Source: Phenylobacterium sp. CCH9-H3 (GTDB taxonomy: Bacteria; Pseudomonadota; Alphaproteobacteria; Caulobacterales; Caulobacteraceae). From it: a stretch of DNA of 25,680 bases. The stretch is from positions 1 to 25,680 of the forward strand of contig NZ_LSJI01000245.1 of assembly GCF_001557235.1 (NCBI RefSeq). The letters run 5' to 3'. The position numbers and the translations under genes are program-made. Shown piece after piece: positions 5,992 through 13,928 of the stretch (its first letter is position 1; the number at the start of each line of letters is the position of its first letter). Under the pieces are notes generated by a model. That model was not told the DNA's origin. It ran no database searches and was given only the letters and a program-made list of their open reading frames with translations.

Positions 5992-6333
5992 TCAGGAGCC
6001 GCGGCCGGGCTTCTCGGAGAAGTATTTCTCGAACTTGCCGGTTTCGCGCTCGAAAGCTTCCTTGTCCGCAGGCGGCTCGCCCTTGACCGTGATGTTCGGC
6101 CACACCTTCGAGTATTCGGAGTTGATCCGCAGCCACTTGCCGTCCGGATCGTCCTCGGTGTCGGGCTTGATGGCGTCGACCGGGCACTCGGGCTCGCAGA
6201 CGCCGCAGTCGATGCATTCGTCCGGATTGATCGCCAGGAAGTTCTCGCCCTCGTAGAAGCAATCGACGGGGCACACCTCCACGCAGTCCATGAACTTACA
6301 TTTGATGCAGGGATCCATCACGATGTAGGTCAT
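5992..6333 (-). CDS. fdxA: Seven-iron ferredoxin FdxA ([3Fe-4S][4Fe-4S])
   Basis: A 113-residue electron carrier. The Cys pattern fits the Azotobacter FdI type: Cys9, Cys17 and Cys50 would bind the 3Fe-4S cluster, and Cys21, Cys40, Cys43 and Cys46 the 4Fe-4S cluster. Cys12 and Cys25 are extra. The opening M-T-Y-I-V and the segment [18 protein letters not shown] are characteristic. The C-terminal half has no Cys and carries the conserved W-P-N-I-T segment of the family. The start ATG 6333 matches the invariant N-terminus; the frame is open far upstream without support. The partner redox enzyme cannot be deduced. The gene lies between DUF805 and carD in an order I recall as common in alphaproteobacteria (helicase, S4, fdxA, carD). 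A TTGACA box inside an inverted repeat about 75 bp upstream suggests its own promoter. Confidence 0.95.
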   Translation of the reverse strand: MTYIVMDPCIKCKFMDCVEVCPVDCFYEGENFLAINPDECIDCGVCEPECPVDAIKPDTEDDPDGKWLRINSEYSKVWPNITVKGEPPADKEAFERETGKFEKYFSEKPGRGS

Positions 6334-6396
6334 GGCGGGTGCTTCAAGGCTCCGGCGGCGCCGCCCTCGTCGGGGGCGCGGGTTTTTCACGGCCGG

Positions 6397-6425
6397 GGCG
6401 CCTCTTGTCAATGCGATGAGGCGCC
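6397..6425 (-). promoter_or_regulatory. Inverted repeat enclosing a TTGACA -35 box upstream of fdxA
   Basis: GGCGCCTC (6397-6404) and GAGGCGCC (6418-6425) are perfect 8-bp arms around 13 bases. On the minus strand the intervening bases contain TTGACA (6411-6406), a consensus -35 box pointing toward fdxA, with a weak AT-rich -10 candidate near 6383-6389. The repeat also lies 28 bases after the DUF805 stop codon, so it may act as that gene's terminator hairpin, an operator on fdxA, or both. Confidence 0.4.
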
Positions 6426-6452
6426 AGGAATTCTGGAAACAGGGATAGCGGC

Positions 6453-6893
6453 CTAGCTGAAGGTCTCGGCAAGGTCGCGCTTGCCCGGCGGCGGGCCATA
6501 GCGGTTGGCGTGAGGTTGGCCCGGAACCAGGCCAAGGATCGCAAGGGCCGCCAGCGAAACCAGGCCCTGGGCCAGGCCGCCGCCGTCGCCGCCGGCTGAA
6601 AGCACGCCCCTTTCGATCCAGCCGACGATCGCCACCGCGACATTGATGAGCGGCGCAAACCAACCGGTGAAGCCCAAGTCGTGCAGACGGCGGATCCACA
6701 GCAGCAGCAGCAATGGGCCAAGCACGATCTCGAAGCCTGGCGCCATCATCGCGACAGCGGTCGCCGCGATGAACCAGGGCGCTGCCAGGGCCCAATATTC
6801 CCGGCGCCGGGCGCGGCCGGCGATCCAGCGTCCAAAGCCGTCCTTGCTAGGTTCGGCCCTGCCGGCCGCAGCGCTCTCCAGCCTGTCGCTCAC
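6453..6893 (-). CDS. DUF805 family inner-membrane protein
   Basis: About 146 residues from the GTG at 6893; the frame also has an ATG at 6965 that would overlap the upstream gene by 41 bp and has no ribosome site. I chose the GTG because GGGGG lies four bases upstream and the product then begins close to the domain. DUF805 signatures are clear: G-R-A-R-R-R-E-Y-W before the first membrane helix, [12 protein letters not shown] between helices, and the closing [16 protein letters not shown]. There are three or four predicted membrane spans. The molecular function of this family is not established. It follows the S4-domain gene on the same strand and appears to be an insertion into the helicase-S4-fdxA-carD block. 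Confidence 0.85.
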   Translation of the reverse strand: MSDRLESAAAGRAEPSKDGFGRWIAGRARRREYWALAAPWFIAATAVAMMAPGFEIVLGPLLLLLWIRRLHDLGFTGWFAPLINVAVAIVGWIERGVLSAGGDGGGLAQGLVSLAALAILGLVPGQPHANRYGPPPGKRDLAETFS

Positions 6894-6924
6894 GCGCGCC
6901 CCCAATTCGCTGAGGAATTGTGGC

Positions 6925-7212
6925 TCAGCCTTGGCCCAGCGTCGAGTAGAGCGTCCGCGCCTCATCCGCGGGTCCGCGGCGGTCGCCCACGGCCTGTACG
7001 GTGATGGCGATCAGCCGGCCGCCGAGGGCGAAGACAAGCTGGTCGCCCACCTTCAGAGGTCGCGCAGGCTTGTCGAGACGGTGCTCATCCTGCCCGGTAC
7101 GGGTGATCCGGATACGGCCGCTTTCGACGAACTTCGCCGCCAGGGCCCGGGTCTTGAAGAAGCGGGCGCGCCAGAGCCAGACGTCCGCGCGACAGGCGGC
7201 GGCCTCGCTCAT
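6925..7212 (-). CDS. S4-domain RNA-binding protein (Hsp15-like)
   Basis: A 95-residue protein consisting mostly of one S4 RNA-binding domain (about 8-65). The signature is visible in A-D-V-W-L-W-R-A-R-F-F-K-T-R, followed by A-x-x-F-V-E-S-G-R-I-R-I and the K-V-G-D-Q-L turn. The Hsp15 family (HslR) binds stalled 50S subunits carrying nascent chain; whether this homologue does so is inference. The start ATG overlaps the helicase stop as ATGA, so the two are translationally coupled. This suggests a shared role in RNA or ribosome metabolism. The Gly/Gln-ending tail is short. Confidence 0.92.
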   Translation of the reverse strand: MSEAAACRADVWLWRARFFKTRALAAKFVESGRIRITRTGQDEHRLDKPARPLKVGDQLVFALGGRLIAITVQAVGDRRGPADEARTLYSTLGQG

Positions 7213-9764
7213 GCCGACGCGGGTCCGGCCGCCTTCCTTCGCCGGCGTCGCGGCCGGCGGGTGGGCGCCGGCTGGTCCTTCAGCGCGGCGAGGGCGGCGA
7301 AGGGCGAGTGCGGCGGGGGCCGGGCGGCCGCGGCATCGACCTTGCGCTCGGAACGGCGGCGCCAGCCGATCGGCTCGTTCTCGCGCGGCTTGTTGGCCGG
7401 CGCGAATCCCAGGCCGCGCAGGATCGCGGTCGCCTCCTCGGCGCTCCAGCCCAGGGTCTCGCGGGCGTGTTCAGTCAGTACGGCGCCCCCGTTGCGCACG
7501 GGCGCGGCACGTAGCAGCTCGTCCAGCGTCTCCAGTTGCTCCACGGGCGCGGCCAGCCCCTTCACTGCGCGCAGGCCGTGGGCGGCCAGGACCCGTGGCG
7601 AAGGCCCCGCCACAGGCAGGCGGCTGAGGACGTCGTGGGGCGGCCGCCAGCCGTCGGCCTCGCGCGCCGTGATCGCCTGGGCCAGCGCCCGGGCCTCCGG
7701 CCGCAACAGGCCGGGCAGGTAGAGCGAGAAGGCGCCGATCCGCACGCCCAGGCCCCGCAGCATGCGCCGCTCGACCTGGCTGAGGCCGCGGGTCTCCACC
7801 GCCACCTCGGCCCGGTCCAGCACCCCGCCGGACTCGATGAGGCGGTAGGCGACCCCGCGGGCCAGGCCGCGGATCTTCCCTTCGGCCACCGCCGCCTCCA
7901 GCCGCCGCAGCGGCGCGAGCCTGCGGCCCGCCTCGGCGGCGACAAAGGCCTCCAGCCGCCGGGCGGCCCGCTGCCGCGCCGCGTCGTGGCCGAGTTCGCC
8001 CAGCAGCCGGACCCGAGGCGCGAACGGCTGGCCGCCGGTGATCATGCCGACGACGACCCCGTCCCACAGCACCGCCCCGTCCTGGCCGAGATCGAAGGCC
8101 TCGTCGGGCGCCGCCGCCAGGCGGCCCAGGCGACGGCTGATCTCGGGCGCCACGGCGTGCTGGGCGGCTGCGCGCAGGGCCCTCTCCTCAAGAAGGCTGC
8201 CGCCCTGGGCCGCCTCGAAGTCCAGACCGGAGAGGCGGCCCACGTAGTGCCCCTCGACGGTGACGGCGCCGTCCGCCGCGACGCCCGCCAGCATCTCCTC
8301 CCGCACCCGCAGGCCGCGCATCAGGGCGCTGGTCCGCCGGTCGACGAACCGGGCCATCAGCTTTTCGTGCAGGGTGTCGGAGAGCTTGTCCTCCAGCCCA
8401 CGGGTCTGCTGCTGCCAGGCCCCGGGATCGACCAGCCAGTCGGGCCGGTTGGCCACGTAGGCCAGGGTGCGGACGCTGGCGAGGCGGGTCGCGAGGGTGT
8501 CGATCTCGCCGTCGGTGCGATTCAACTGTTCGTACTGCCGTGCCATCCAGTCGTCGCCGATCCGCCGCCGCCGCTCGGTGAGCTGCAGGAAGAAGGCCTT
8601 CACCAGGCCCACATGCTCCTCCCGCGCCACCTTGCGGAAATCGGGAGTCTGGCAGACGTCCCATAGGCGCATGAGGTTGGTCTTGTCGCGGGTCCGGACC
8701 TGCACCACCTCGTCCTCGGCCAGGGCCTTGAGCGTAGTCTCGTCCAGCGCCTCGGCCGAGAGTTTCAGGCCCTCGCGGTCGGGCAGCTTCGCCAGGCTGC
8801 GGATCAGGGCGGGCAGGGCGGAGAAGTCGAGCTTCGAATTGCGCCATTCGGCGCCGGCGACAGGCTCGAACGCGTGGTGTTCCACCGCCTCCACCAGGTC
8901 GGGGTCCATGTCCTCGGCCTCGCCGGTGACGCCGAAGGTGCCGTCCTTCTGGTAGCGGCCGGCGCGGCCCGCGATCTGCCCGATCTCCTGCGGATGGAGA
9001 AAGCGCGTGCGGCGGCCGTCGAACTTGCGCAGGCCGGCGAAGGCCACGTGGTCGACGTCCATGTTCAAGCCCATGCCGATGGCGTCCGTCGCCACCAGGA
9101 AGTCCACCTCGCCCGACTGGTAGAGCGCGACCTGGGCGTTGCGGGTGCGGGGGCTGAGGCTGCCCATGACCACCGCCGCCCCGCCGCGCTGGCGGCGGAT
9201 CAGCTCGGCGATCGCGTAGACCTGCTCGGCGCTGAAGGCGACCACCGCCGAGCGGCGCGGCAGCTTGGTCAGCTTCTTCGGACCCGAATAGGTCAGCTGG
9301 CTGAACCTGTCGCGGGTCTGGATCTCGGCGTGCGGCAACAGGCGGCGCACCAGGGGCGCCATGGTCCCGGCGCCCAGCAGCATGGTCTCGGACCGGCCGC
9401 GCGCATGCAGCAGGCGGTGGGTGAAGACATGGCCGCGCTCGGGATCGGCGCAGAGCTGGATCTCGTCGACGGCCAGGAATTCCACCTCGACGGAGAGCGG
9501 CATCGCCTCGACGGTGCAGACGTAATACTGCGGCCGGGGCGGGACGATCTTCTCCTCGCCGGTGATCAGGGCGACGCAGCGGACGCCGCGCGCCTTGACG
9601 ATGCGGTCGTAGATCTCGCGCGCCAGCAGCCGCAGCGGCAGTCCGATCATGCCGGACGCGTGCCCCAACATGCGCTCCACCGCCAGGTGGGTCTTGCCGG
9701 TGTTCGTGGGCCCCAGCACCGCCACCAACCGGGACGGCGCCGCGCCCGAAGGGCGGTCGCTCAT
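7209..9764 (-). CDS. Suv3-like DExH-box RNA helicase
   Basis: An 851-residue cytoplasmic helicase related to mitochondrial Suv3. Motif I is G-P-T-N-T-G-K-T (18-25), motif II D-E-I-Q (100-103), and the motif V region A-T-D-A-I-G-M-G-L-N (225-234). Motif VI is Q-I-A-G-R-A-G-R-Y (263-271). D-E-I-Q and G-P-T-N-x-G-K-T are the Suv3 forms of these motifs. A long Ala/Arg-rich C-terminal half of about 500 residues follows, ending in a very basic tail (R-R-P-R-R-R-R-R-K), probably adding RNA affinity. It is predicted to unwind RNA or RNA-DNA duplexes, perhaps with exoribonucleases. The start is ATG 9764; a TTG 84 bp upstream is also in frame but is less likely. It is the first gene of the minus-strand block and is coupled to the S4 gene by ATGA. 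Confidence 0.93.
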   Translation of the reverse strand: MSDRPSGAAPSRLVAVLGPTNTGKTHLAVERMLGHASGMIGLPLRLLAREIYDRIVKARGVRCVALITGEEKIVPPRPQYYVCTVEAMPLSVEVEFLAVDEIQLCADPERGHVFTHRLLHARGRSETMLLGAGTMAPLVRRLLPHAEIQTRDRFSQLTYSGPKKLTKLPRRSAVVAFSAEQVYAIAELIRRQRGGAAVVMGSLSPRTRNAQVALYQSGEVDFLVATDAIGMGLNMDVDHVAFAGLRKFDGRRTRFLHPQEIGQIAGRAGRYQKDGTFGVTGEAEDMDPDLVEAVEHHAFEPVAGAEWRNSKLDFSALPALIRSLAKLPDREGLKLSAEALDETTLKALAEDEVVQVRTRDKTNLMRLWDVCQTPDFRKVAREEHVGLVKAFFLQLTERRRRIGDDWMARQYEQLNRTDGEIDTLATRLASVRTLAYVANRPDWLVDPGAWQQQTRGLEDKLSDTLHEKLMARFVDRRTSALMRGLRVREEMLAGVAADGAVTVEGHYVGRLSGLDFEAAQGGSLLEERALRAAAQHAVAPEISRRLGRLAAAPDEAFDLGQDGAVLWDGVVVGMITGGQPFAPRVRLLGELGHDAARQRAARRLEAFVAAEAGRRLAPLRRLEAAVAEGKIRGLARGVAYRLIESGGVLDRAEVAVETRGLSQVERRMLRGLGVRIGAFSLYLPGLLRPEARALAQAITAREADGWRPPHDVLSRLPVAGPSPRVLAAHGLRAVKGLAAPVEQLETLDELLRAAPVRNGGAVLTEHARETLGWSAEEATAILRGLGFAPANKPRENEPIGWRRRSERKVDAAAARPPPHSPFAALAALKDQPAPTRRPRRRRRKAAGPASA

Positions 9765-9869
9765 GGCTTCAACGTGGGATGGCCGGGGGAGTCGGACAAG
9801 CGGCGCCTCGCCATCCGCGGCGAAGAGCGGCGCTGATGTTCTGTGCAAACACCGTTCGGCGCTTAGGAA

Positions 9870-9898
9870 TTGCGCAGCCGTCGCCGCCCGCTAGGGTC
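9870..9898 (+). promoter_or_regulatory. Putative promoter of the DUF885 gene
   Basis: TTGCGCA (9870-9876) and GCTAGGGTC (9890-9898) are separated by 13 bp, close to the spacing of Caulobacter-type promoters (TTGACGS N10-14 GCTANAWC). The -10 is only a partial match. It lies 35 bp upstream of the DUF885 ATG in the divergent gap with the helicase gene. Confidence 0.35.
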
Positions 9899-9933
9899 GC
9901 GCCCGATCGTTCGCTCATTCGGGATTCCCGCCC

Positions 9934-11760
9934 ATGACCACCCGCCGTCACCTGCTCCTCACCGGGGCCGCCCTGGGGCTCGCCGCCTCGCCCCTGGCCG
10001 CCTTCGCCGCAGAGGGCGAAGGAGTGAACGATACGCGGCTCGCCGGGTTGCTCGACGCTTTCGTGAAGGAGATCCTGGCCGATGCGCCGCAGACCGCGAG
10101 CAGCCTCGGCAAGGACAAGGGAGCCGACGCGGCGTTGAAGCGCCGGCTGGACGACGTCTCGGCGGGAGGGCGGGCGAAGCAGATCGCCGCCTACGCCGAC
10201 CGCGCGAAGCGCCTGCGGGCCCTGCCGCGCGCCAGCCTGCGGGGTCGCGACCTGACCACCTACGACAGCGTGCTCTACGCCCAGGACGTGGGCGCCGAGG
10301 GCGGCCGGTTCGGCTACGGCAAGGACTATGCGAACCCCTATGTGGTCAGCCAGCAGGACGGGACGGTGGTCAACACCGGCGAGTTCCTGAACGCCCAGCA
10401 CCTGATCGAGACCCGTGACGACGCCGAAGCCTATCTGGCCCGTCTCGAGCAGTACGGGACCGCGCTGGACCAGGAGAGCGACCGGATCAAGGACGCGGCC
10501 GGCAAGGGCGTGATCCTGCCCGACTTCCTGCTGGCCACGGCCCTGCGGCAGGGCGAGGAGGCTCGCGCCCAGGATCCCGCCGCCACGCGGCTGGTCGGCT
10601 CGCTGGCCGAGCGCGCCAAGGCCAAGGGGATCGACGGCGACTGGCAGGCCCGCGCCACGGCCATCGTGGCGCAGAAGGTGTATCCGGCGCTGGAGCGCCA
10701 GATCGCGGTGCTGAAGGCGCAGCAGCCCCGCGCCACCCATGACGCCGGCGTCTGGAAGTTCCGGGACGGCGCGGACTATTACCGCTGGGGCCTGAAGTAC
10801 AACACCACCACCGACCGCGCCCCGGCCGAGATCCACAAGGCGGGCCTGGAGCAGGGCGCCGAGATCGACGCCATGATGGACGGCATCCTCAAGGCCCAGG
10901 GCTTCACCCAGGGGACGGTGGGCGAGCGCATGGGCGCCCTGACCAAGGATCCCAGGTTCGTCTATCCGAACACCGAGGCCGGCAAGCGCGAGGTGCTGGC
11001 CTATATCGAGGGGCGGATCGCCGCCATCCGGCCCTTCATCCCCAAATTCTCGAAGCTGGACCTCAAGGCGCCGGTCGAGGTGCGCGCCGTGCCCAAGGAG
11101 ATCGAGGCTGGCGCGGGCCTGGGCTACATGAACTTCGCCGCCCTCGATGGGTCGCGACCGGCCATCTACTACGTGAACCTCAGCGACACCTCGAACTGGC
11201 CGAAATACACCCTGGCCAGCCTTTCCATGCACGAGGCCTTGCCCGGCCACGCCTGGCAGGGCGCCTACCTCGCCGAGCGGCCCGGCGAGATCCACACCAT
11301 CGCCTCGCTGATGAACTTCGGCGCCTTCACGGAGGGCTGGGCCCTCTATGCCGAACAGCTCGCCGACGAGGTGGGCCTCTATGCGGACGATCCGATGGGA
11401 CGGCTCGGCTACCTGCAGGCCCTCCGCTTCCGCGCGGCGCGGCTGGTGGTCGACACCGGCCTGCACGACAAGCGCTGGACCCGCGAGCAGACGGTGGCCT
11501 GGATGGTCGCCGCCACCGGCCGCTCGACCGGCGCGATCACCAGCGAGGTCGACCGCTATTGCGCCAGCCCGGGCCAGGCGTGCGCCTACAAGACCGGCCA
11601 CAACGAGATCGTGCGCCTGCGGGCCAAGGCGAAGGCGGCCCTCGGAGACCGCTTTGACCTGCGCGACTACAACGATGCGGTGGTGACCACGGGCGGATGT
11701 CCGCTGGCGGTGCTGGAAGGGGTGGTGGACCGCTACGTGGCGGGCGCCAAGCCGGCCTAG
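9934..11760 (+). CDS. Exported DUF885 family metallohydrolase (Tat signal)
   Basis: A 608-residue protein. The N-terminus T-T-R-R-H-L-L-L-T-G-A followed by a hydrophobic stretch and A-F-A-A is a twin-arginine signal peptide, so it is probably a folded periplasmic or lipid-free secreted enzyme. The DUF885 metallopeptidase-like motif is present: H433-E434-A-L-P-G-H439 as zinc site and T-E467-G-W-A-L-Y downstream, placing a third ligand or catalytic Glu. The length fits the family (about 580-610). Members include dipeptidase- or carboxypeptidase-like enzymes, but substrates are mostly unknown. The start ATG 9934 gives the complete Tat signal. The gene is divergent from the helicase and convergent with cytidine deaminase. 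Its TAG stop overlaps the deaminase's stop on the opposite strand within one CTAG. Confidence 0.9.
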   Translation: MTTRRHLLLTGAALGLAASPLAAFAAEGEGVNDTRLAGLLDAFVKEILADAPQTASSLGKDKGADAALKRRLDDVSAGGRAKQIAAYADRAKRLRALPRASLRGRDLTTYDSVLYAQDVGAEGGRFGYGKDYANPYVVSQQDGTVVNTGEFLNAQHLIETRDDAEAYLARLEQYGTALDQESDRIKDAAGKGVILPDFLLATALRQGEEARAQDPAATRLVGSLAERAKAKGIDGDWQARATAIVAQKVYPALERQIAVLKAQQPRATHDAGVWKFRDGADYYRWGLKYNTTTDRAPAEIHKAGLEQGAEIDAMMDGILKAQGFTQGTVGERMGALTKDPRFVYPNTEAGKREVLAYIEGRIAAIRPFIPKFSKLDLKAPVEVRAVPKEIEAGAGLGYMNFAALDGSRPAIYYVNLSDTSNWPKYTLASLSMHEALPGHAWQGAYLAERPGEIHTIASLMNFGAFTEGWALYAEQLADEVGLYADDPMGRLGYLQALRFRAARLVVDTGLHDKRWTREQTVAWMVAATGRSTGAITSEVDRYCASPGQACAYKTGHNEIVRLRAKAKAALGDRFDLRDYNDAVVTTGGCPLAVLEGVVDRYVAGAKPA

Positions 11761-12161
11761 CGCGGGGGCTCCAGCCGGAACCCGAGCGGCAGCAGGGCCT
11801 CGATGGCGTGTGTCTCGACCGCGCCGTCGGGGCCGACGCTGACCACCTCGCAACCGGGCTCGGAAAGCTCCCAGATCTTCTGCCGGCAGCCGCCGCAGGG
11901 CCAGATGAGGCCGGGCAGGGACGAGGCGAGCCACACCCGGCGGATCGCCTTGTGGCCGTCCGTCACCATCGCCGAGATCGCGCTGGCCTCGGCGCAGACG
12001 CCCTGCGGGTAGGCCGCGTTCTCGACGTTGACGCCGTAGTGGATCGAGCCGTCTTCGGCCTCGACGCCCGCGGCCACGTGCACGCCGGAGTAGGGCGCAT
12101 GGCTGTGCGCCAACAGGCGGCGCAGTTCCGCGGCGATGGCGGGCGGGGCGGAGGTCGGCAT
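11757..12161 (-). CDS. cdd: Cytidine deaminase
   Basis: A 134-residue cytosolic zinc enzyme converting cytidine or deoxycytidine to uridine forms in pyrimidine salvage. The active-site motifs are intact: N-V-E-N-A-A-Y with C56-A-E58 (zinc Cys and proton-shuttling Glu) and P-C89-G-G-C92 (two further zinc Cys). The N-terminal H-A-P-Y-S-G is the usual substrate-loop segment. The length matches tetrameric, homotetramer-type Cdd. The start is ATG 12161; the frame is open for 48 more codons but lacks similarity there. No good ribosome site is visible. It is divergent from the DUF481 gene and ends tail-to-tail with DUF885. Confidence 0.94.
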   Translation of the reverse strand: MPTSAPPAIAAELRRLLAHSHAPYSGVHVAAGVEAEDGSIHYGVNVENAAYPQGVCAEASAISAMVTDGHKAIRRVWLASSLPGLIWPCGGCRQKIWELSEPGCEVVSVGPDGAVETHAIEALLPLGFRLEPPR

Positions 12162-12367
12162 GTTTGGAGGGGATCGTCCCAGGGCGTTGGAGGGACGGCG
12201 AAGTCTAGGCTGGTCGACCGGCTGCGTCCATGCGCCGGGGCTCGCGCGGCGCGCATTGCCCAAACCGGAGGACAATACGAGCCGTCTGGAGGCCAGGCGC
12301 CGCAAGGCCGCCGCGTTCTGCGGGGAATTGGCTAGGCTCCCGACCCTTTCCCGACTCGGAGCCCGGC

Positions 12368-13255
12368 ATGCGCCTCCTGCTGATGTCCGTCGTCTTGGTT
12401 GTCATGCCAGGCCTCGCCCTCGCCGCGCCCCTTCCGGCCCCGGTGGCGCGGATGATCGAGGCCGCTGCGGAGACCCCCGGCGCCCTTGCGACGGTGGCTG
12501 AGGTGGCGCGCCGCACCCACCCGGAATCCCTCGACGAGATCGACGCCCAGGTGGCGGCGCTGACCTCGCGAGCCGAGGAGGAGAGAGTCGCCCGGATCAC
12601 CAGCCTGCGCTTCCGCGACGGCTGGAAGGGCGAGGGCCAGGCCGGCGGCTTCATCAGCACCGGCAACAGCGAGGATATCGGCGGTTCCGCAGGCCTGTCC
12701 TTCGCCAAGGAAACGCTGCGCTGGCGGCACGAGATCCGGGCGCAGGGCGACTACCAGCGCTCGGGTGGGGCGGTCTCCAAGGAGCGCTACTTCGCGGGCT
12801 ACGCCGGCCAGTGGAAGCTGAACGGCCGCTCGTTCGTGGCGGTCTCGCTGTCGGGCGAGCGCGACCGGTTCGCCGGTTTCAGGAGCCGATTCTCGGAGAG
12901 CGTCGGCTTCGGTTACCGGCTGGTCGAACAGCGGGACCTGCGCCTGGACGTCCAGGCCGGCCCGGCGCTGCGGCAGATCAACTACTACGACCGCAGCGAC
13001 GAGGTCGCCTTCTCGGCGCGGCTGGGCGGCGATCTGTCCTGGACGATCCGGCCGGACCTCGTCTTCACCCAGAACGCCACGGTGTTCCTGGATTCGGTGA
13101 GCTCCTCGCTCACCGCCACGACCGCGCTCACCACCAAGCTGCGCGGCGACCTTTCCGCCCGGGCCTCCTTCGACGTGCGCGCCGAGACCGAGCCACCGGC
13201 CGGGCGCGAACACACCGACACCACGACCCGGGCGAGCCTGGTCTACAGCTTCTGA
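12368..13255 (+). CDS. DUF481 family outer-membrane beta-barrel protein
   Basis: A 295-residue protein. Residues 1-19 are a signal peptide (M-R-L-L-L-M-S-V-V-L-V-V-M-P-G with A-L-A-A cleavage). A helical segment of about 60 residues follows. From about residue 85, alternating amphipathic strands such as G-W-K-G-E-G-Q-A-G-G-F-I-S-T-G-N-S typify DUF481 (YdiY-like). The chain ends in Tyr-Ser-Phe, the C-terminal aromatic needed for BAM-dependent insertion. Function is unknown for the family; some members are induced by salt. The start ATG 12368 gives the signal peptide at the exact N-terminus. The upstream in-frame extension is not coding-like. A possible -10 lies at GCTAGGCT (12338 region). The next gene has its own sigma-54-type promoter. 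Confidence 0.9.
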   Translation: MRLLLMSVVLVVMPGLALAAPLPAPVARMIEAAAETPGALATVAEVARRTHPESLDEIDAQVAALTSRAEEERVARITSLRFRDGWKGEGQAGGFISTGNSEDIGGSAGLSFAKETLRWRHEIRAQGDYQRSGGAVSKERYFAGYAGQWKLNGRSFVAVSLSGERDRFAGFRSRFSESVGFGYRLVEQRDLRLDVQAGPALRQINYYDRSDEVAFSARLGGDLSWTIRPDLVFTQNATVFLDSVSSSLTATTALTTKLRGDLSARASFDVRAETEPPAGREHTDTTTRASLVYSF

Positions 13256-13267
13256 CCCTGCGTCGGA

Positions 13268-13283
13268 TTGGCACAGCCTTTGC
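13268..13283 (+). promoter_or_regulatory. Sigma-54 (RpoN) promoter
   Basis: TTGGCACA-GCCT-TTGC matches the -24/-12 consensus YTGGCACG-N4-TTGCW at all but the G after CAC and the final W. The invariant GG (13270-13271) and GC (13282-13283) are separated by exactly 10 bp, as required. The start point would be near 13295, just before the ribosome site AGGGAG and the ATG at 13311, giving a ~16-base leader. Confidence 0.7.
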
Positions 13284-13310
13284 GCAGCATCCCGCAACAG
13301 GGAGTTGCGT

Positions 13311-13928
13311 ATGTCCATGTCTATCAGCGGGATCGGCAATTCTTTCCCGGTCGATCGGGTCAAGCGTCACCATGAGGTAGGTTCTGCCCTGACCGACCTC
13401 GCCGGCGCGCTGACGCCGACGCCGCCGGAGACAGTTCAGCTGCAGATGGTCCCCCAGGGCGCCTTGGTGCGCGTCGACGCGCAACTCCTGGCTTCCGCGG
13501 AGATGTGGAGCGGCGACGCCGCCGATCGGGCCCGCGCCGCCCGCGCCTACGGCCTCGCCAGCATGTCGGAGGTCGGCATTCTGACGCCGACGCCTCCGCC
13601 GGAACCGATGCAGGAGGTCTCCGGACTGGGCTTCATTTCCGGCGACGTGTTTACCAGCGGCGATCCCGACGCGCTGAAGAGCTATGTCCGCGACCAGGTG
13701 GCCGACGCCCGCGATGCGGCGCGTCGGGAGCGCGATCTGAGCCGGGAGCTGGGGACGGAGGTGCGGCTCGCCTTCGACCCCAACCTCGGCCAGGAGGTTG
13801 CGCTGACCGCCGGTGACGCAGGGTTCGAGGCCGTCCGGGGCGCCCGGGCGATGCTCGCCGACATGCGCCACGACCTGCAGAAGATGGGCCTGAACCCTGC
13901 GGACTTCCGCGACCTGCTGGCCGTCTAG
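13311..13928 (+). CDS. Conserved-looking hypothetical protein, sigma-54 controlled
   Basis: A 205-residue protein that I do not recognise. It has no signal peptide or membrane span, so it is probably cytoplasmic or exported by a non-Sec route. The N-terminus M-S-M-S-I-S-G-I-G-N-S-F is small-residue rich. A motif L-T-P-T-P-P occurs twice (about residues 34-39 and 91-96), each encoded by the same 14 bases CTGACGCCGACGCC at 13410 and 13581. Residues 115-205 are highly charged and helical, with a coiled-coil-like R-D-Q-V-A-D-A-R-D-A-A-R-R-E-R-D stretch. The start is ATG 13311, with AGGGAG seven bases upstream; a TTG at 13305 is unlikely. The gene stands alone behind a sigma-54 promoter and ends directly against the convergent ABC permease. 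Sigma-54 control in Caulobacterales is typical of flagellar and polar genes, so such a role is possible but unproven. Confidence 0.8.
   Translation: MSMSISGIGNSFPVDRVKRHHEVGSALTDLAGALTPTPPETVQLQMVPQGALVRVDAQLLASAEMWSGDAADRARAARAYGLASMSEVGILTPTPPPEPMQEVSGLGFISGDVFTSGDPDALKSYVRDQVADARDAARRERDLSRELGTEVRLAFDPNLGQEVALTAGDAGFEAVRGARAMLADMRHDLQKMGLNPADFRDLLAV

Noticed and set aside
6643..7722. 359-codon open frame on the plus strand
   Set aside because: It runs antisense across DUF805, S4 and the helicase end; Arg/Ala/Ser-rich shadow composition.
8874..9836. 320-codon open frame on the plus strand
   Set aside because: It is antisense to the helicase motor domain, which is highly conserved; no independent support.
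9769..11934. 721-codon open frame on the minus strand
   Set aside because: It is antisense to the well-supported DUF885 gene, has His/Arg/Gly-rich low-information sequence and matches no domain; long shadow frames are expected at this GC content.
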